Of a stretch of 21,506 bases of DNA, positions 15,390 to 21,506 are shown one piece after another (positions within the stretch are counted from its first letter, which is position 1; the number at the start of each line of letters is the position of its first letter). Source of the DNA: SXOA01 sp051004015 (GTDB taxonomy: Bacteria; Planctomycetota; Planctomycetia; Pirellulales; Pirellulaceae); assembly GCA_051004015.1 (NCBI GenBank), contig JBPCKT010000139.1, positions 1 to 21,506 of the forward strand, given 5' to 3'. The translations under genes were made by a program, and so were the position numbers. The notes under the pieces were generated by a model. The model was not told the DNA's origin. It ran no database searches and saw only the letters and a list, made by a program, of their open reading frames with translations.

Positions 15390-15689
15390 TTCCACCTCCC
15401 TGACCTCCACCGTCAAAACGCCCGTCCTCTATACTAACAACTGTACACATCAGGTTGGCACAGTCAATACCTTGTTACAAAGATTTCCCGAAATTCTCAA
15501 AATGAGACGGCCTGCCTCTGGGAGCGATGATTTCAGCACCTGCCATTCCAAAACGCCCCCTCTGTTTGCGAAAGGCACATCAACCACCGCCAGCAGAACA
15601 CGCGAGGGGTGACACGAAGACGACCAGAATCTGCCGCATCGCCTCCGCCGCCCATCGCGTCGCCGGGCGTTGCCCCTTATCCTACGGGC

Positions 15690-16301
15690 ATGGCAACCGC
15701 AAACCCCGAAAACGTCGTCTTCAACGTCCCCAATCAACTCACGGCAGCCCGTTTGGGGCTGTCGGTCGTGGTGTTCATGCTGATTCCGCTGCACCTCTAT
15801 CTGCCGGCCCTCATCGTCTTTGCCATCGCGGCGGGGACGGACTGGGTGGATGGCTGGTGGGCGCGCAAATACAAACAGGTCACCAAGCTGGGCCGGGTCT
15901 TTGACCCGTTCGTGGATAAGATCCTGATCTGTGGGACGTTCATCTTTCTGGCGGCGGAACAGGGATCCGGAATTGAAGCCTGGATGGCCGTAGTCGTGAT
16001 GGCGCGGGAGATGTTGATCACGGCGCTGCGCTCGATGATTGAGCAAGGGGGAGGCAATTTCTCCGCCAAAATGGCCGGTAAGCTGAAGATGGTGTTTCAG
16101 TGCCTGGCGGTGGGGGCGAGCCTCGTCGTACTAATGCGGCTGCACGATAGCTCCGTGAAATCGGCGGAGGAATTCTTCAGCCGAGGGGAAAATGCGTGGC
16201 TGTTTTGGACGTTGCACATTTCCGTGTGGCTGGCCATCTTTTCCACGATCTACAGCGGCCTGGAATACGTCTTCATCGCGGCCAAGACCCTGCGACGTTA
16301 G
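15690..16301 (+). CDS. pgsA: CDP-alcohol phosphatidyltransferase, probable PgsA
   Basis: The 203 residues carry the full CDP-alcohol phosphotransferase signature D-x2-DG-x2-AR-x8-G-x3-D-x3-D at D51, D54, G55, A58, R59, G68, D72 and D76. The opening NVPNQLTAARLGLS and several hydrophobic helices match CDP-diacylglycerol-glycerol-3-phosphate 3-phosphatidyltransferase, which makes phosphatidylglycerolphosphate in the cytoplasmic membrane. ATG 15690 gives the usual length. A GTG at 15609 would add 27 Pro/Arg-rich residues unlike the family. The ribosome site is weak. The CPBP protease gene starts 9 bases after the stop, so the two may form an operon. Other members of the superfamily cannot be wholly excluded. 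Confidence 0.88.
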   Translation: MATANPENVVFNVPNQLTAARLGLSVVVFMLIPLHLYLPALIVFAIAAGTDWVDGWWARKYKQVTKLGRVFDPFVDKILICGTFIFLAAEQGSGIEAWMAVVVMAREMLITALRSMIEQGGGNFSAKMAGKLKMVFQCLAVGASLVVLMRLHDSSVKSAEEFFSRGENAWLFWTLHISVWLAIFSTIYSGLEYVFIAAKTLRR

Positions 16302-16310
16302 AATGGCACC

Positions 16311-17459
16311 ATGATTGTCGCTCCGTTCATCCTGCTGGCCGCGCTCATCACCCTCTTGGGCTTTTGCGTGTGTTGGGGTTTGGCCATCGCCAAGCTCGTC
16401 CACCGCCAGCCGCTCTTGGCCTATGAGCCGCGGCGGCCGGTGCCATGGGGGCTGATTGATCTCGTGCTGGTGGTGGTAATTCTATACGTGGCCGCGAAAG
16501 TCTCCGGTTATTTATTTCGGGGGGAATTCGGCCCGCAGGCCGGTACGGAGGACAATCCCTTCACCTTGCACCAGAACATGCTGATCATCCTGGCCGATAC
16601 GGCGATGAAGGTGGCCGTGATGCTGATCGTCACTCCCCTCATCATGCTGCGGACCGGCTGCACCTGGCGGGATTTGGGAGTGGTGCCAAAGGAAGCCGGG
16701 CGGGACATCTGCATCGGACTCGCCGCGTTCTGCATGTTGGCTCCCATCGTCTACGCCATCCAGGCCGGGCTCACTCTGGTCCGGCCGTACGAGCACCCGC
16801 TGATTGAGATGCTGACAAAGACCCCGGACTTGCAGCTCTTTGCCATGCTCTGCTTTTCGGCGGCGATCTTGGCGCCGCTCTCCGAGGAATGGGCCTTTCG
16901 CGTGCTGTTGCAGGGATGGCTGGAAAAGCTGTTGACGTATACCGGCAACCCTCTACATATTTTGCTCGGCGGTAGTTCGCCCGCGGAACCGATGGTGCTG
17001 GAGGACGGAAACTCGCTGAAACCCACGGACGGTATCGCGGGTGTGTCGGCGGAGGGGATCACCATTCTGTCATCGGCGTCTCACGCTCAGCCGGAAATAC
17101 AGTGGATTGATCCAGCCAACCCTTATGCCCCGCCGCAAACCTCCATCGAACCGAACTCAGCAGCCTCGGGCCCTCCGCTCGCTGCCGTCGTCGTTCCCGA
17201 ATTCTCGCCCCCCTCGTTCTGGCAGCTATGGCTGCCGATTTTCATGAGCTCGATCATCTTCGCCCTGATGCACTACTCCCACGGGCTGGCCTGGATCCCG
17301 CTCACTCTGCTCGCCTTTGGCCTCGGTTATATCTACCAGCGGACGCACCGCATCCTGCCCAGCATCACCGTCCATTTCTGCCTCAACGCCTTGAGCATGG
17401 CCGCCTTTTGGGTACAAATGTTCGAAGCACAAGAGCTGCAGCAGATGCAAGGGAAGTAA
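16311..17459 (+). CDS. CPBP-family intramembrane metalloprotease with inserted loop
   Basis: The 382-residue membrane protein has the CPBP (Abi/CaaX-protease-like) motifs: SEEWAFR with E192, E193 and R197; FALMH with F317 and H321; and HFCLN with H355 and N359. About seven to eight hydrophobic segments are visible. Between motif 1 and motif 2 lies a hydrophilic Pro/Ser/Ala-rich insertion of about 90 residues (~212-302), where most family members have a short loop. Substrate is unknown; bacterial members cleave or process membrane proteins and prenylated-like substrates. The start is ATG 16311, nine bases after the pgsA stop. A planctomycete hairpin directly follows the stop codon. Confidence 0.85.
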   Translation: MIVAPFILLAALITLLGFCVCWGLAIAKLVHRQPLLAYEPRRPVPWGLIDLVLVVVILYVAAKVSGYLFRGEFGPQAGTEDNPFTLHQNMLIILADTAMKVAVMLIVTPLIMLRTGCTWRDLGVVPKEAGRDICIGLAAFCMLAPIVYAIQAGLTLVRPYEHPLIEMLTKTPDLQLFAMLCFSAAILAPLSEEWAFRVLLQGWLEKLLTYTGNPLHILLGGSSPAEPMVLEDGNSLKPTDGIAGVSAEGITILSSASHAQPEIQWIDPANPYAPPQTSIEPNSAASGPPLAAVVVPEFSPPSFWQLWLPIFMSSIIFALMHYSHGLAWIPLTLLAFGLGYIYQRTHRILPSITVHFCLNALSMAAFWVQMFEAQELQQMQGK

Positions 17460-17460
17460 G

Positions 17461-17523
17461 TGGGGTAGGCTTCCAGCCTGCCCAGCAATCAATTCTTTTC
17501 GGGCGGGCTGGAAGCCTACCCCA
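17461..17523. repeat. Planctomycete GTAGGCTTCCAGCCTGCC hairpin element
   Basis: The arms 17461-17483 and 17501-17523 are 23 bases each and complementary except for one position, which becomes a G-U wobble in RNA. A 17-base loop separates them. It begins 1 base after the CPBP stop codon and ends 8 bases before the next ATG, so it could end or attenuate transcription. The same sequence is, from memory, a very common intergenic repeat in planctomycetes. Confidence 0.88.
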
Positions 17524-17531
17524 CCAATATC

Positions 17532-18620
17532 ATGACCACTGGCTTTGGAATCATTGGCTGCGGGATGATCTCGCGGTTTCATGCGCGGGCGATTGGCGAC
17601 ATCAAGGGGGCGAAGCTCGTCGCCTGCTATAGCGCCACGCCCGCCTCGGCAGACAAGTTCGCGGCGGAGCAGCATTGCACGGCGTACCACTCGCTGGACA
17701 AACTGTTGGCCGACCCCGCCGTCGACGTTGTCACCATCTGCACCCCCAGTGGCGCGCATCTGGAGCCCTGCCTGGCGGCGGCGAAGACCGGCAAGCATGT
17801 CATCTGCGAGAAGCCGCTCGACATCACCCTCAGCCGCATCGACAAGATGATCGCTGCCTGCGACAAGGCGGGCGTTATCCTTTCGACCATTTTCCCATCT
17901 CGCTTTCATCACAGCTCGCAGCTCATGAAGGGGGCGATCGACAAGGGCCGGCTCGGGCGGCTGACGCTGGGGGATGCGTACGTGAAGTGGTATCGGACCC
18001 AGCAGTATTACGACAGCGGGGCCTGGCGCGGCACCTGGTCGCTGGACGGAGGCGGGGCCCTGATGAACCAGGCCATCCACAGCGTCGACCTGCTCACCTG
18101 GATGATGGGGCCGGTGGCGGAGGTCACCGCCCACACCACCATGCTTGCTCACGAGCGAATCGAGGTCGAGGACGTCGCCGTCGCCACGCTCAGGTTTGCG
18201 AATGGTGCGCTCGGCGTCATCGAAGCCAGCACTGCCGTCTGGCCCGGCGAGCTCAAGCGGATTGAAATCCACGGCACGCAGGGAAGCATCGCCATGCGGG
18301 AAGAGGACATCATCCGCTGGGAGTTCGCCAAAAAGACCAAAGCCGACGAAGAGCTGCTCGCTAAGATGGCCGGCAAGACGCAAACCGGCGGCGGGGCAGC
18401 CGACCCCACAGCGATCGGCCACCACGGCCACACCGGCCTCTTCAAAGACGTGCTCGATGCCATCAAAAAGGGAAATAAGCCGCTCAGCGACGGTATCGAA
18501 GGACGGCGCAGCGTCGAGATCATCCTCGCCATTTACAAGTCCGCCGAAACGGGCAAGACCGTGCAGCTGCCGCTGAGGAGCGATCCGGTGCTGAAGGCAC
18601 GTTCCCGCAACAGGCATTGA
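17532..18620 (+). CDS. Gfo/Idh/MocA-family NAD(P)-dependent oxidoreductase
   Basis: The 362 residues start with a Rossmann fold (FGIIGCGMISRFHARAI), then VDVVTICTPSGAHLEPCLAAAKTGKHVICEKP with the catalytic-type EKP at E93-K94-P95. The C-terminal half contains GGGALMNQAIHSVDLLTWMMG, with H183 and D186 in the usual H-x2-D pair. Where most members have D before the Q/G (GGG-x2-D), this one has N. The family oxidises or reduces sugars and inositols; planctomycetes have dozens of members and the substrate cannot be assigned. The start ATG 17532 lies just after the hairpin and has no visible Shine-Dalgarno. The next gene starts 10 bases downstream, so they are probably cotranscribed. Confidence 0.9.
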   Translation: MTTGFGIIGCGMISRFHARAIGDIKGAKLVACYSATPASADKFAAEQHCTAYHSLDKLLADPAVDVVTICTPSGAHLEPCLAAAKTGKHVICEKPLDITLSRIDKMIAACDKAGVILSTIFPSRFHHSSQLMKGAIDKGRLGRLTLGDAYVKWYRTQQYYDSGAWRGTWSLDGGGALMNQAIHSVDLLTWMMGPVAEVTAHTTMLAHERIEVEDVAVATLRFANGALGVIEASTAVWPGELKRIEIHGTQGSIAMREEDIIRWEFAKKTKADEELLAKMAGKTQTGGGAADPTAIGHHGHTGLFKDVLDAIKKGNKPLSDGIEGRRSVEIILAIYKSAETGKTVQLPLRSDPVLKARSRNRH

Positions 18621-18630
18621 GGACCACGTC

Positions 18631-20115
18631 ATGTCTGCCCTTTTCCTTATCGCGCTCCTCCTCTCGACTGACAAGCCCTTCGAGATTCAGATCGTCGACG
18701 ACCAATCAGGCCGCGGTGTTCCGCTCGTCGAATTGACGACCACTTCCGGCGTGACCTTCGTCACCGACTCCGCCGGTGTTATTGCTTTTAATGAGCCGGG
18801 AATGATGGACCAGCGGGTCTGGTTCGCGGTGAAGAGCCACGGCTATGAGCCCCCCAAGGACGGCTTTGGAATTGCCGGGACGGCATTTGACGTGAAGCCC
18901 GGCGGCAAGGTGATCCTCAAGATCAAGCGGCTGAATATCGCGGAGCGGCTGTACCGGATCACCGGCTCGGGGATTTATCGCGACAGCGTGCTGCTCGGCC
19001 GCGAGGTGCCCATCAAGGAGCCTCTGCTGAATAGCAAAGTCACGGGTAGCGACTCGGTGATGCTGGCCACCTACCGCGGCAAGCTCCGCTGGTTCTGGGG
19101 AGACACAACACGGCCCGCATACGTGCTTGGCCTCTTTGAAGTCCCCGGAGCGACCAGCGAATTGCCGGCGAGCGGAGGGCTTGATATCGAGAAAGGAATC
19201 GACCTCGCCTACTTCACCGGCAAGGACGGCTTTGCCAAAGCGACCTGCAAAATGACGGGGGCTGGCCCAACCTGGATTGACGGCGTCGCCGCACTGAAGG
19301 ACGCCGCCGGCAATGAGCGGCTCTACGGCGCGTACGTCAAAATCAAGCCGCCCCTTTCCATCTATCGCCGCGGCACTTGCGTTTGGAACGATGACAAGAA
19401 CGAGTTCGAGCGCGCTGGTGATATTCCGCTCGATGCCCCCATCTTTCCCTTCGGCCGTCCTTTCCTGCTCGAAGAAAACGGCGAACGTTTTCAGGCCTTC
19501 GGCGATCCGTTTCCTGTCGCTCGCATTCTCGCCCGGGCCGAAAACTACGCCGACTTGTCCAAGTATGAAGCCTTCACTTGCCTCATCCCCGGCAGCCGCT
19601 TGGAGAAGCCGCAGGTCGAGCGAGGCGCGGATGATCAAGTTGTGTGGGGCTGGAAGAAAGACACCTCGCCTGTCGACTCCGCAGCGGAAGCGAAGCTCAT
19701 CGCCGCCGGCCATCTCAAGGCGGACGAGGTCCGCTTCCAGCTTCAGGATCCCAAGACTCAGAAGAAGGTCGCCGTCCATCGCGGCAGCGTCAACTGGAAC
19801 GATTACCGCCAGAAGTGGATTAGCCTCTTCGGCCAGTTTGGCGGCAGTTCCATGGTGGGAGAGATCTGGTATGCCGAGGCGGACGAACCGACTGGCCCTT
19901 GGAAGGCGGCGGTCAAAATCGTCACGCACGACAAGTACAGCTTCTACAACCCCGTCCAGCACCGCGAGTTCGATCGAGAAGGCGGCCGCTTCATCTACTT
20001 CGAAGGGACCTACACGAATAGCTTCTCCGGCAACGACCACAAGACACCGCGGTACGACTACAACCAGGTGCTGTATAAGCTGGACCTGGCGGATGAGCGG
20101 CTGCGGCGGAAATAA
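18631..20115 (+). CDS. Secreted protein, probable beta-propeller with N-terminal beta-sandwich
   Basis: The 494 residues begin MSALFLIALLLS, a short signal-like hydrophobic stretch. Residues ~15-102 look like a carboxypeptidase-regulatory-like beta-sandwich (IVDDQSGRGVPLVELTTTSGVTFVTDSAGVIAF). The rest is rich in W/F/G strands with repeats such as LRWFWGDTTRPAYVLGLF, FPFGRPFLLEENGERFQAFGDPFP, VNWNDYRQKWISLFGQFGGSS and GEIWYAEADEPTGPW, which suggests a five-bladed propeller like GH43/DUF4185-type proteins. I cannot name the family or catalytic residues. ATG 18631 has 'gagga' upstream. Its pairing with an oxidoreductase suggests carbohydrate handling, as inference only. Confidence 0.75.
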   Translation: MSALFLIALLLSTDKPFEIQIVDDQSGRGVPLVELTTTSGVTFVTDSAGVIAFNEPGMMDQRVWFAVKSHGYEPPKDGFGIAGTAFDVKPGGKVILKIKRLNIAERLYRITGSGIYRDSVLLGREVPIKEPLLNSKVTGSDSVMLATYRGKLRWFWGDTTRPAYVLGLFEVPGATSELPASGGLDIEKGIDLAYFTGKDGFAKATCKMTGAGPTWIDGVAALKDAAGNERLYGAYVKIKPPLSIYRRGTCVWNDDKNEFERAGDIPLDAPIFPFGRPFLLEENGERFQAFGDPFPVARILARAENYADLSKYEAFTCLIPGSRLEKPQVERGADDQVVWGWKKDTSPVDSAAEAKLIAAGHLKADEVRFQLQDPKTQKKVAVHRGSVNWNDYRQKWISLFGQFGGSSMVGEIWYAEADEPTGPWKAAVKIVTHDKYSFYNPVQHREFDREGGRFIYFEGTYTNSFSGNDHKTPRYDYNQVLYKLDLADERLRRK

Positions 20116-20144
20116 GGTTTGGAGCATCGCGCGAACCAGAAGAT

Positions 20145-20492
20145 TCAAATCCGCCAACTCACGCGGCGATCTCCGATGCTGATGCCGACAATGTTGGAGA
20201 GCTCGCCATCTTGAAGCGACCGCATTTGGATGCCTGGTTCCATCACTTGCTCGTGCAGCTCAATCGACTCGTCCGTGAGTCCATCCTCGTCTAGCTTGCC
20301 GTCCATCTCGGCAAAGAGCGGCTCCACAGCGGCAAACTCAGGCGCTGGCTCGAGCCAACCGACGAGCCAAGGAAAGTCGCTCTCGGCCGTGTCGAGAGTC
20401 ACTACGCCCAGGACGATTCCACCCCGCAATAGTTCGAACTTTCGCGACACGAACAGCCTCCTCCGTCTATCGGGCAGGTTCACCTTCGGCAA
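20145..20492 (-). CDS. Conserved hypothetical protein
   Basis: The 115-residue product is acidic in its centre (EPAPEFAAVEPLFAEMDGKLDEDG) and has no membrane segment or motif I can name. Segment FELLRGGIVLGVVTLDTAESDFPWLVGWLEP looks like a folded, conserved-style core. The start at 20492 is TTG; a GTG at 20483 is an alternative. The first bases overlap the end of the preceding minus-strand gene (stop at 20467), which supports translational coupling. Its stop lies 30 bases from the convergent plus-strand gene. Confidence 0.6.
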   Translation of the reverse strand: MPKVNLPDRRRRLFVSRKFELLRGGIVLGVVTLDTAESDFPWLVGWLEPAPEFAAVEPLFAEMDGKLDEDGLTDESIELHEQVMEPGIQMRSLQDGELSNIVGISIGDRRVSWRI

Positions 20493-21057
20493 CCAGTGAC
20501 CCGACGACCGAGGGCCACGAATCCTCTAAATAATGTTTGACCAGCGCCGCGTGAGACAACGGCCTGCTTAAATCCTGGATGTCGCCATTCGTCTCGTAGT
20601 CGAGCAGTACCAGTGTTTTCATCGCACACTGGGTTTTCAATTCCCGCACCTGCTGGGCGAGCTTGTTATCCAGCACCCATTTGTAGGCCGGCAGGTAGAT
20701 TTGCAGTCGGGCCTCAAGGTAACCAAGGATGCGCTGGTTGGCGATCCCGAACCGATGGCCGAGGACTGCCCCGCGAGCCTTGCCGGAACGTTTGATTCCC
20801 GACATGCACTTGATGGCCCACTTACCTGGATCGATGTCCTCTCGTTCAAAGACTTTCAGTCCCTGCCAAAGGCCCTCAACCGATTGAGCGAAAGCACCAG
20901 GCGAATTGGGGATCGGAATACTCCCATGCGGATAGAAGGGGCTGAACTGGACCCACGGTTCGGACCCCTTGGATGTGACATCGAGAAGGAGCGCGCCGGG
21001 GTATATCGTTTCGATGAGGGCGAGCTTCTTGCGGCGGCTGGCGACGACAATAGGCAT
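20467..21057 (-). CDS. Conserved hypothetical protein, DUF6939-like
   Basis: The 196 residues start MPIVVASRRKKLALIETIYPGALLLDVTS and continue with EPWVQFSPFYPHGSIPIP, SVEGLWQGLKVFE, GHRFG, ARLQIYLPAYKWVLDN and LVLLDYETNGDIQDLSRPLSHAALVKHYL. I recall this set of motifs from an uncharacterised bacterial family (DUF6939-like, also in actinobacteria); the name is from memory. No catalytic site is evident. I prefer ATG 21057, preceded by 'ttggggggc', over a TTG at 21069. It overlaps the next gene downstream on the same strand, so the two form a small operon. Confidence 0.7.
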   Translation of the reverse strand: MPIVVASRRKKLALIETIYPGALLLDVTSKGSEPWVQFSPFYPHGSIPIPNSPGAFAQSVEGLWQGLKVFEREDIDPGKWAIKCMSGIKRSGKARGAVLGHRFGIANQRILGYLEARLQIYLPAYKWVLDNKLAQQVRELKTQCAMKTLVLLDYETNGDIQDLSRPLSHAALVKHYLEDSWPSVVGSLVAEGEPAR

Positions 21058-21110
21058 GGCGCCCCCCAATTGCTAACGACGTTGCAATGAAGGCGATCAA
21101 GGACACAAGG

Positions 21111-21153
21111 ATGACGAATGAAAAAAACGTCAATCTCACTCTTCATTCGTCAT
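21111..21153. repeat. 12-bp perfect inverted repeat between minus-strand genes
   Basis: The arms atgacgaatgaa (21111-21122) and ttcattcgtcat (21142-21153) are exact reverse complements with a 19-base loop that includes a poly-A/T run. It lies just beyond the stop of the microprotein gene and before the next minus-strand gene. It could act as a weak terminator or be an intergenic repeat. Confidence 0.65.
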
Positions 21154-21177
21154 TCGAACTTCGTTAATCAACTCTTC

Positions 21178-21261
21178 TCACTTCGTTTTCGCCTTCGCCT
21201 TGTCCTTTTTCGGCTTCTTGTTCTTTTTGTCGTTCTTCTGGCTGTTGTTGCCTTTACCCAT
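21178..21261 (-). CDS. 27-residue lysine-rich microprotein
   Basis: Reading the minus strand from ATG at 21261-21259 to TGA at 21180-21178 gives a 27-residue product that begins MGKGNNSQKNDKKNKKPKKD and ends in alternating Lys/Ala/Thr. About half of the residues are lysine and there is no hydrophobic segment, so it is probably disordered and may bind nucleic acid or an acidic surface. A strong Shine-Dalgarno (aaggag) lies 6 bases upstream. I recall similar tiny MGKGNN... proteins annotated as hypothetical in other bacteria. No function is known to me. Confidence 0.7.
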   Translation of the reverse strand: MGKGNNSQKNDKKNKKPKKDKAKAKTK

Positions 21262-21267
21262 TTGTTT

Positions 21268-21273
21268 CTCCTT
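21268..21273 (-). promoter_or_regulatory. Strong ribosome binding site of the microprotein
   Basis: The minus strand reads aaggag, 6 bases before ATG 21261. It is the best Shine-Dalgarno in the window and the main support for this very short gene. Confidence 0.75.
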
Positions 21274-21317
21274 GCGTGAAAATGTTTGTCGATCCTGCGA
21301 CACACTCAACGCGTGCC

Positions 21318-21326
21318 ATCATACCA
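21318..21326 (-). promoter_or_regulatory. Possible extended -10 promoter for the microprotein
   Basis: The minus strand reads tggtatgat, matching an extended -10 (TGn plus TATGAT). It would start a transcript about 50 bases before the microprotein ATG. No matching -35 box is evident. Confidence 0.35.
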
Positions 21327-21383
21327 AAGTTGGCCCTTTCGATAATACCCGGCACAACTTGATACCGTAACGTTGTTTCTGTA

Positions 21384-21506
21384 AACCCGTCTTATTCACC
21401 GCTCGCATGATGGTAGCTTGAACAGGTATCGGGTTGGTTGGTGGGGGTGTAGTCGCACGGTGGGGGCGGAGGGCCCCCTTTCCCCCAGAGCCGAGTTGTT
21501 GGTGGC
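21384..21506. repeat. Right copy of 123-bp terminal inverted repeat
   Basis: Exact reverse complement of bases 3-125. On the plus strand it has G-runs (gggttggttggtggggg, ggtgggggcggaggg) that could form a G-quadruplex. It runs to the last base of the window, so its full length is unknown. Confidence 0.9.

Larger units (their letters stand above)
14877..15689. other. 813-base non-coding stretch rich in small repeats
   Basis: I find no convincing gene, tRNA or rRNA here. Short open frames have no family resemblance and no ribosome sites. The stretch holds two related palindromes (14942-14965, 15189-15220), a 16-base tandem repeat (15246-15277), a CCCTCTC hairpin (15358-15377), small perfect stems (15079-15085 with 15104-15110; 15114-15121 with 15129-15136), and the decamer 'caaaacgccc' three times (15168, 15414, 15549). 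The promoter of the phosphatidyltransferase gene probably lies towards its right end. Confidence 0.7.

Noticed and set aside
17226..20157. Two ~480-codon minus-strand open frames opposite the Gfo/Idh and propeller genes
   Set aside because: Both are shadows of well-supported plus-strand genes; their translations lack family motifs.

Overview
The window reads as a whole or nearly whole contig from a planctomycete. I infer this from several lineage hallmarks seen in the translations: a J-like domain with the 'YYKWLGIPPAEQPPNLYRL' signature, a DUF1559 prepilin-like protein with an RGFTLVELLVVIAIIGIL N-terminus, a c554-type multiheme cytochrome, SUMF1-like and Gfo/Idh/MocA proteins, and the 'GTAGGCTTCCAGCCTGCC' intergenic hairpin that litters these genomes. 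Both ends carry the same 123-bp sequence in opposite orientation (3-125 and 21384-21506), so the contig probably stops inside a dispersed repeat.

Region 1 (215-13928) is a run of nine plus-strand genes with gaps of at most about 50 bases, likely one long transcription unit. It opens with two related genes that share a helical domain: a secreted SUMF1-like protein and a membrane-anchored J-like/LamG protein. The redox core follows: a b-type cytochrome with two HX13H pairs, a membrane-anchored cytochrome c with 15 predicted haems, and a NuoE-NuoF fusion (NADH-oxidising diaphorase type). Next come a DUF1559 prepilin-like protein, a small PepSY-like lipoprotein and a four-helix membrane protein. 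The run closes with an 810-residue iron-sulfur protein that joins a NuoG/HoxU-like front end, two cyclic-nucleotide-binding-like domains and a DmsB-like four-cluster ferredoxin.

My reading is that region 1 encodes an electron-transfer chain linking a cytoplasmic nicotinamide/flavin site, through many Fe-S clusters and a transmembrane haem b protein, to a large haem wire outside the membrane, possibly gated by a nucleotide ligand. No molybdopterin, hydrogenase or other terminal catalytic subunit is present, so the final electron donor or acceptor is unknown. This is the best candidate for an undescribed system here, though similar clusters may already sit unnamed in planctomycete genomes.

Region 2 (14049-18620) is housekeeping and general metabolism: a WaaE-like family 2 glycosyltransferase, an 813-base non-coding stretch rich in small palindromes and repeats, a PgsA-type phosphatidyltransferase, a CPBP membrane protease with a long insertion, a planctomycete hairpin, and a Gfo/Idh/MocA oxidoreductase followed closely by a secreted probable beta-propeller protein (18631-20115).

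Region 3 (20145-21261) is on the minus strand: a 27-residue lysine-rich microprotein with a strong ribosome binding site, then two overlapping genes of unknown function. It converges on region 2 with almost no space between them.
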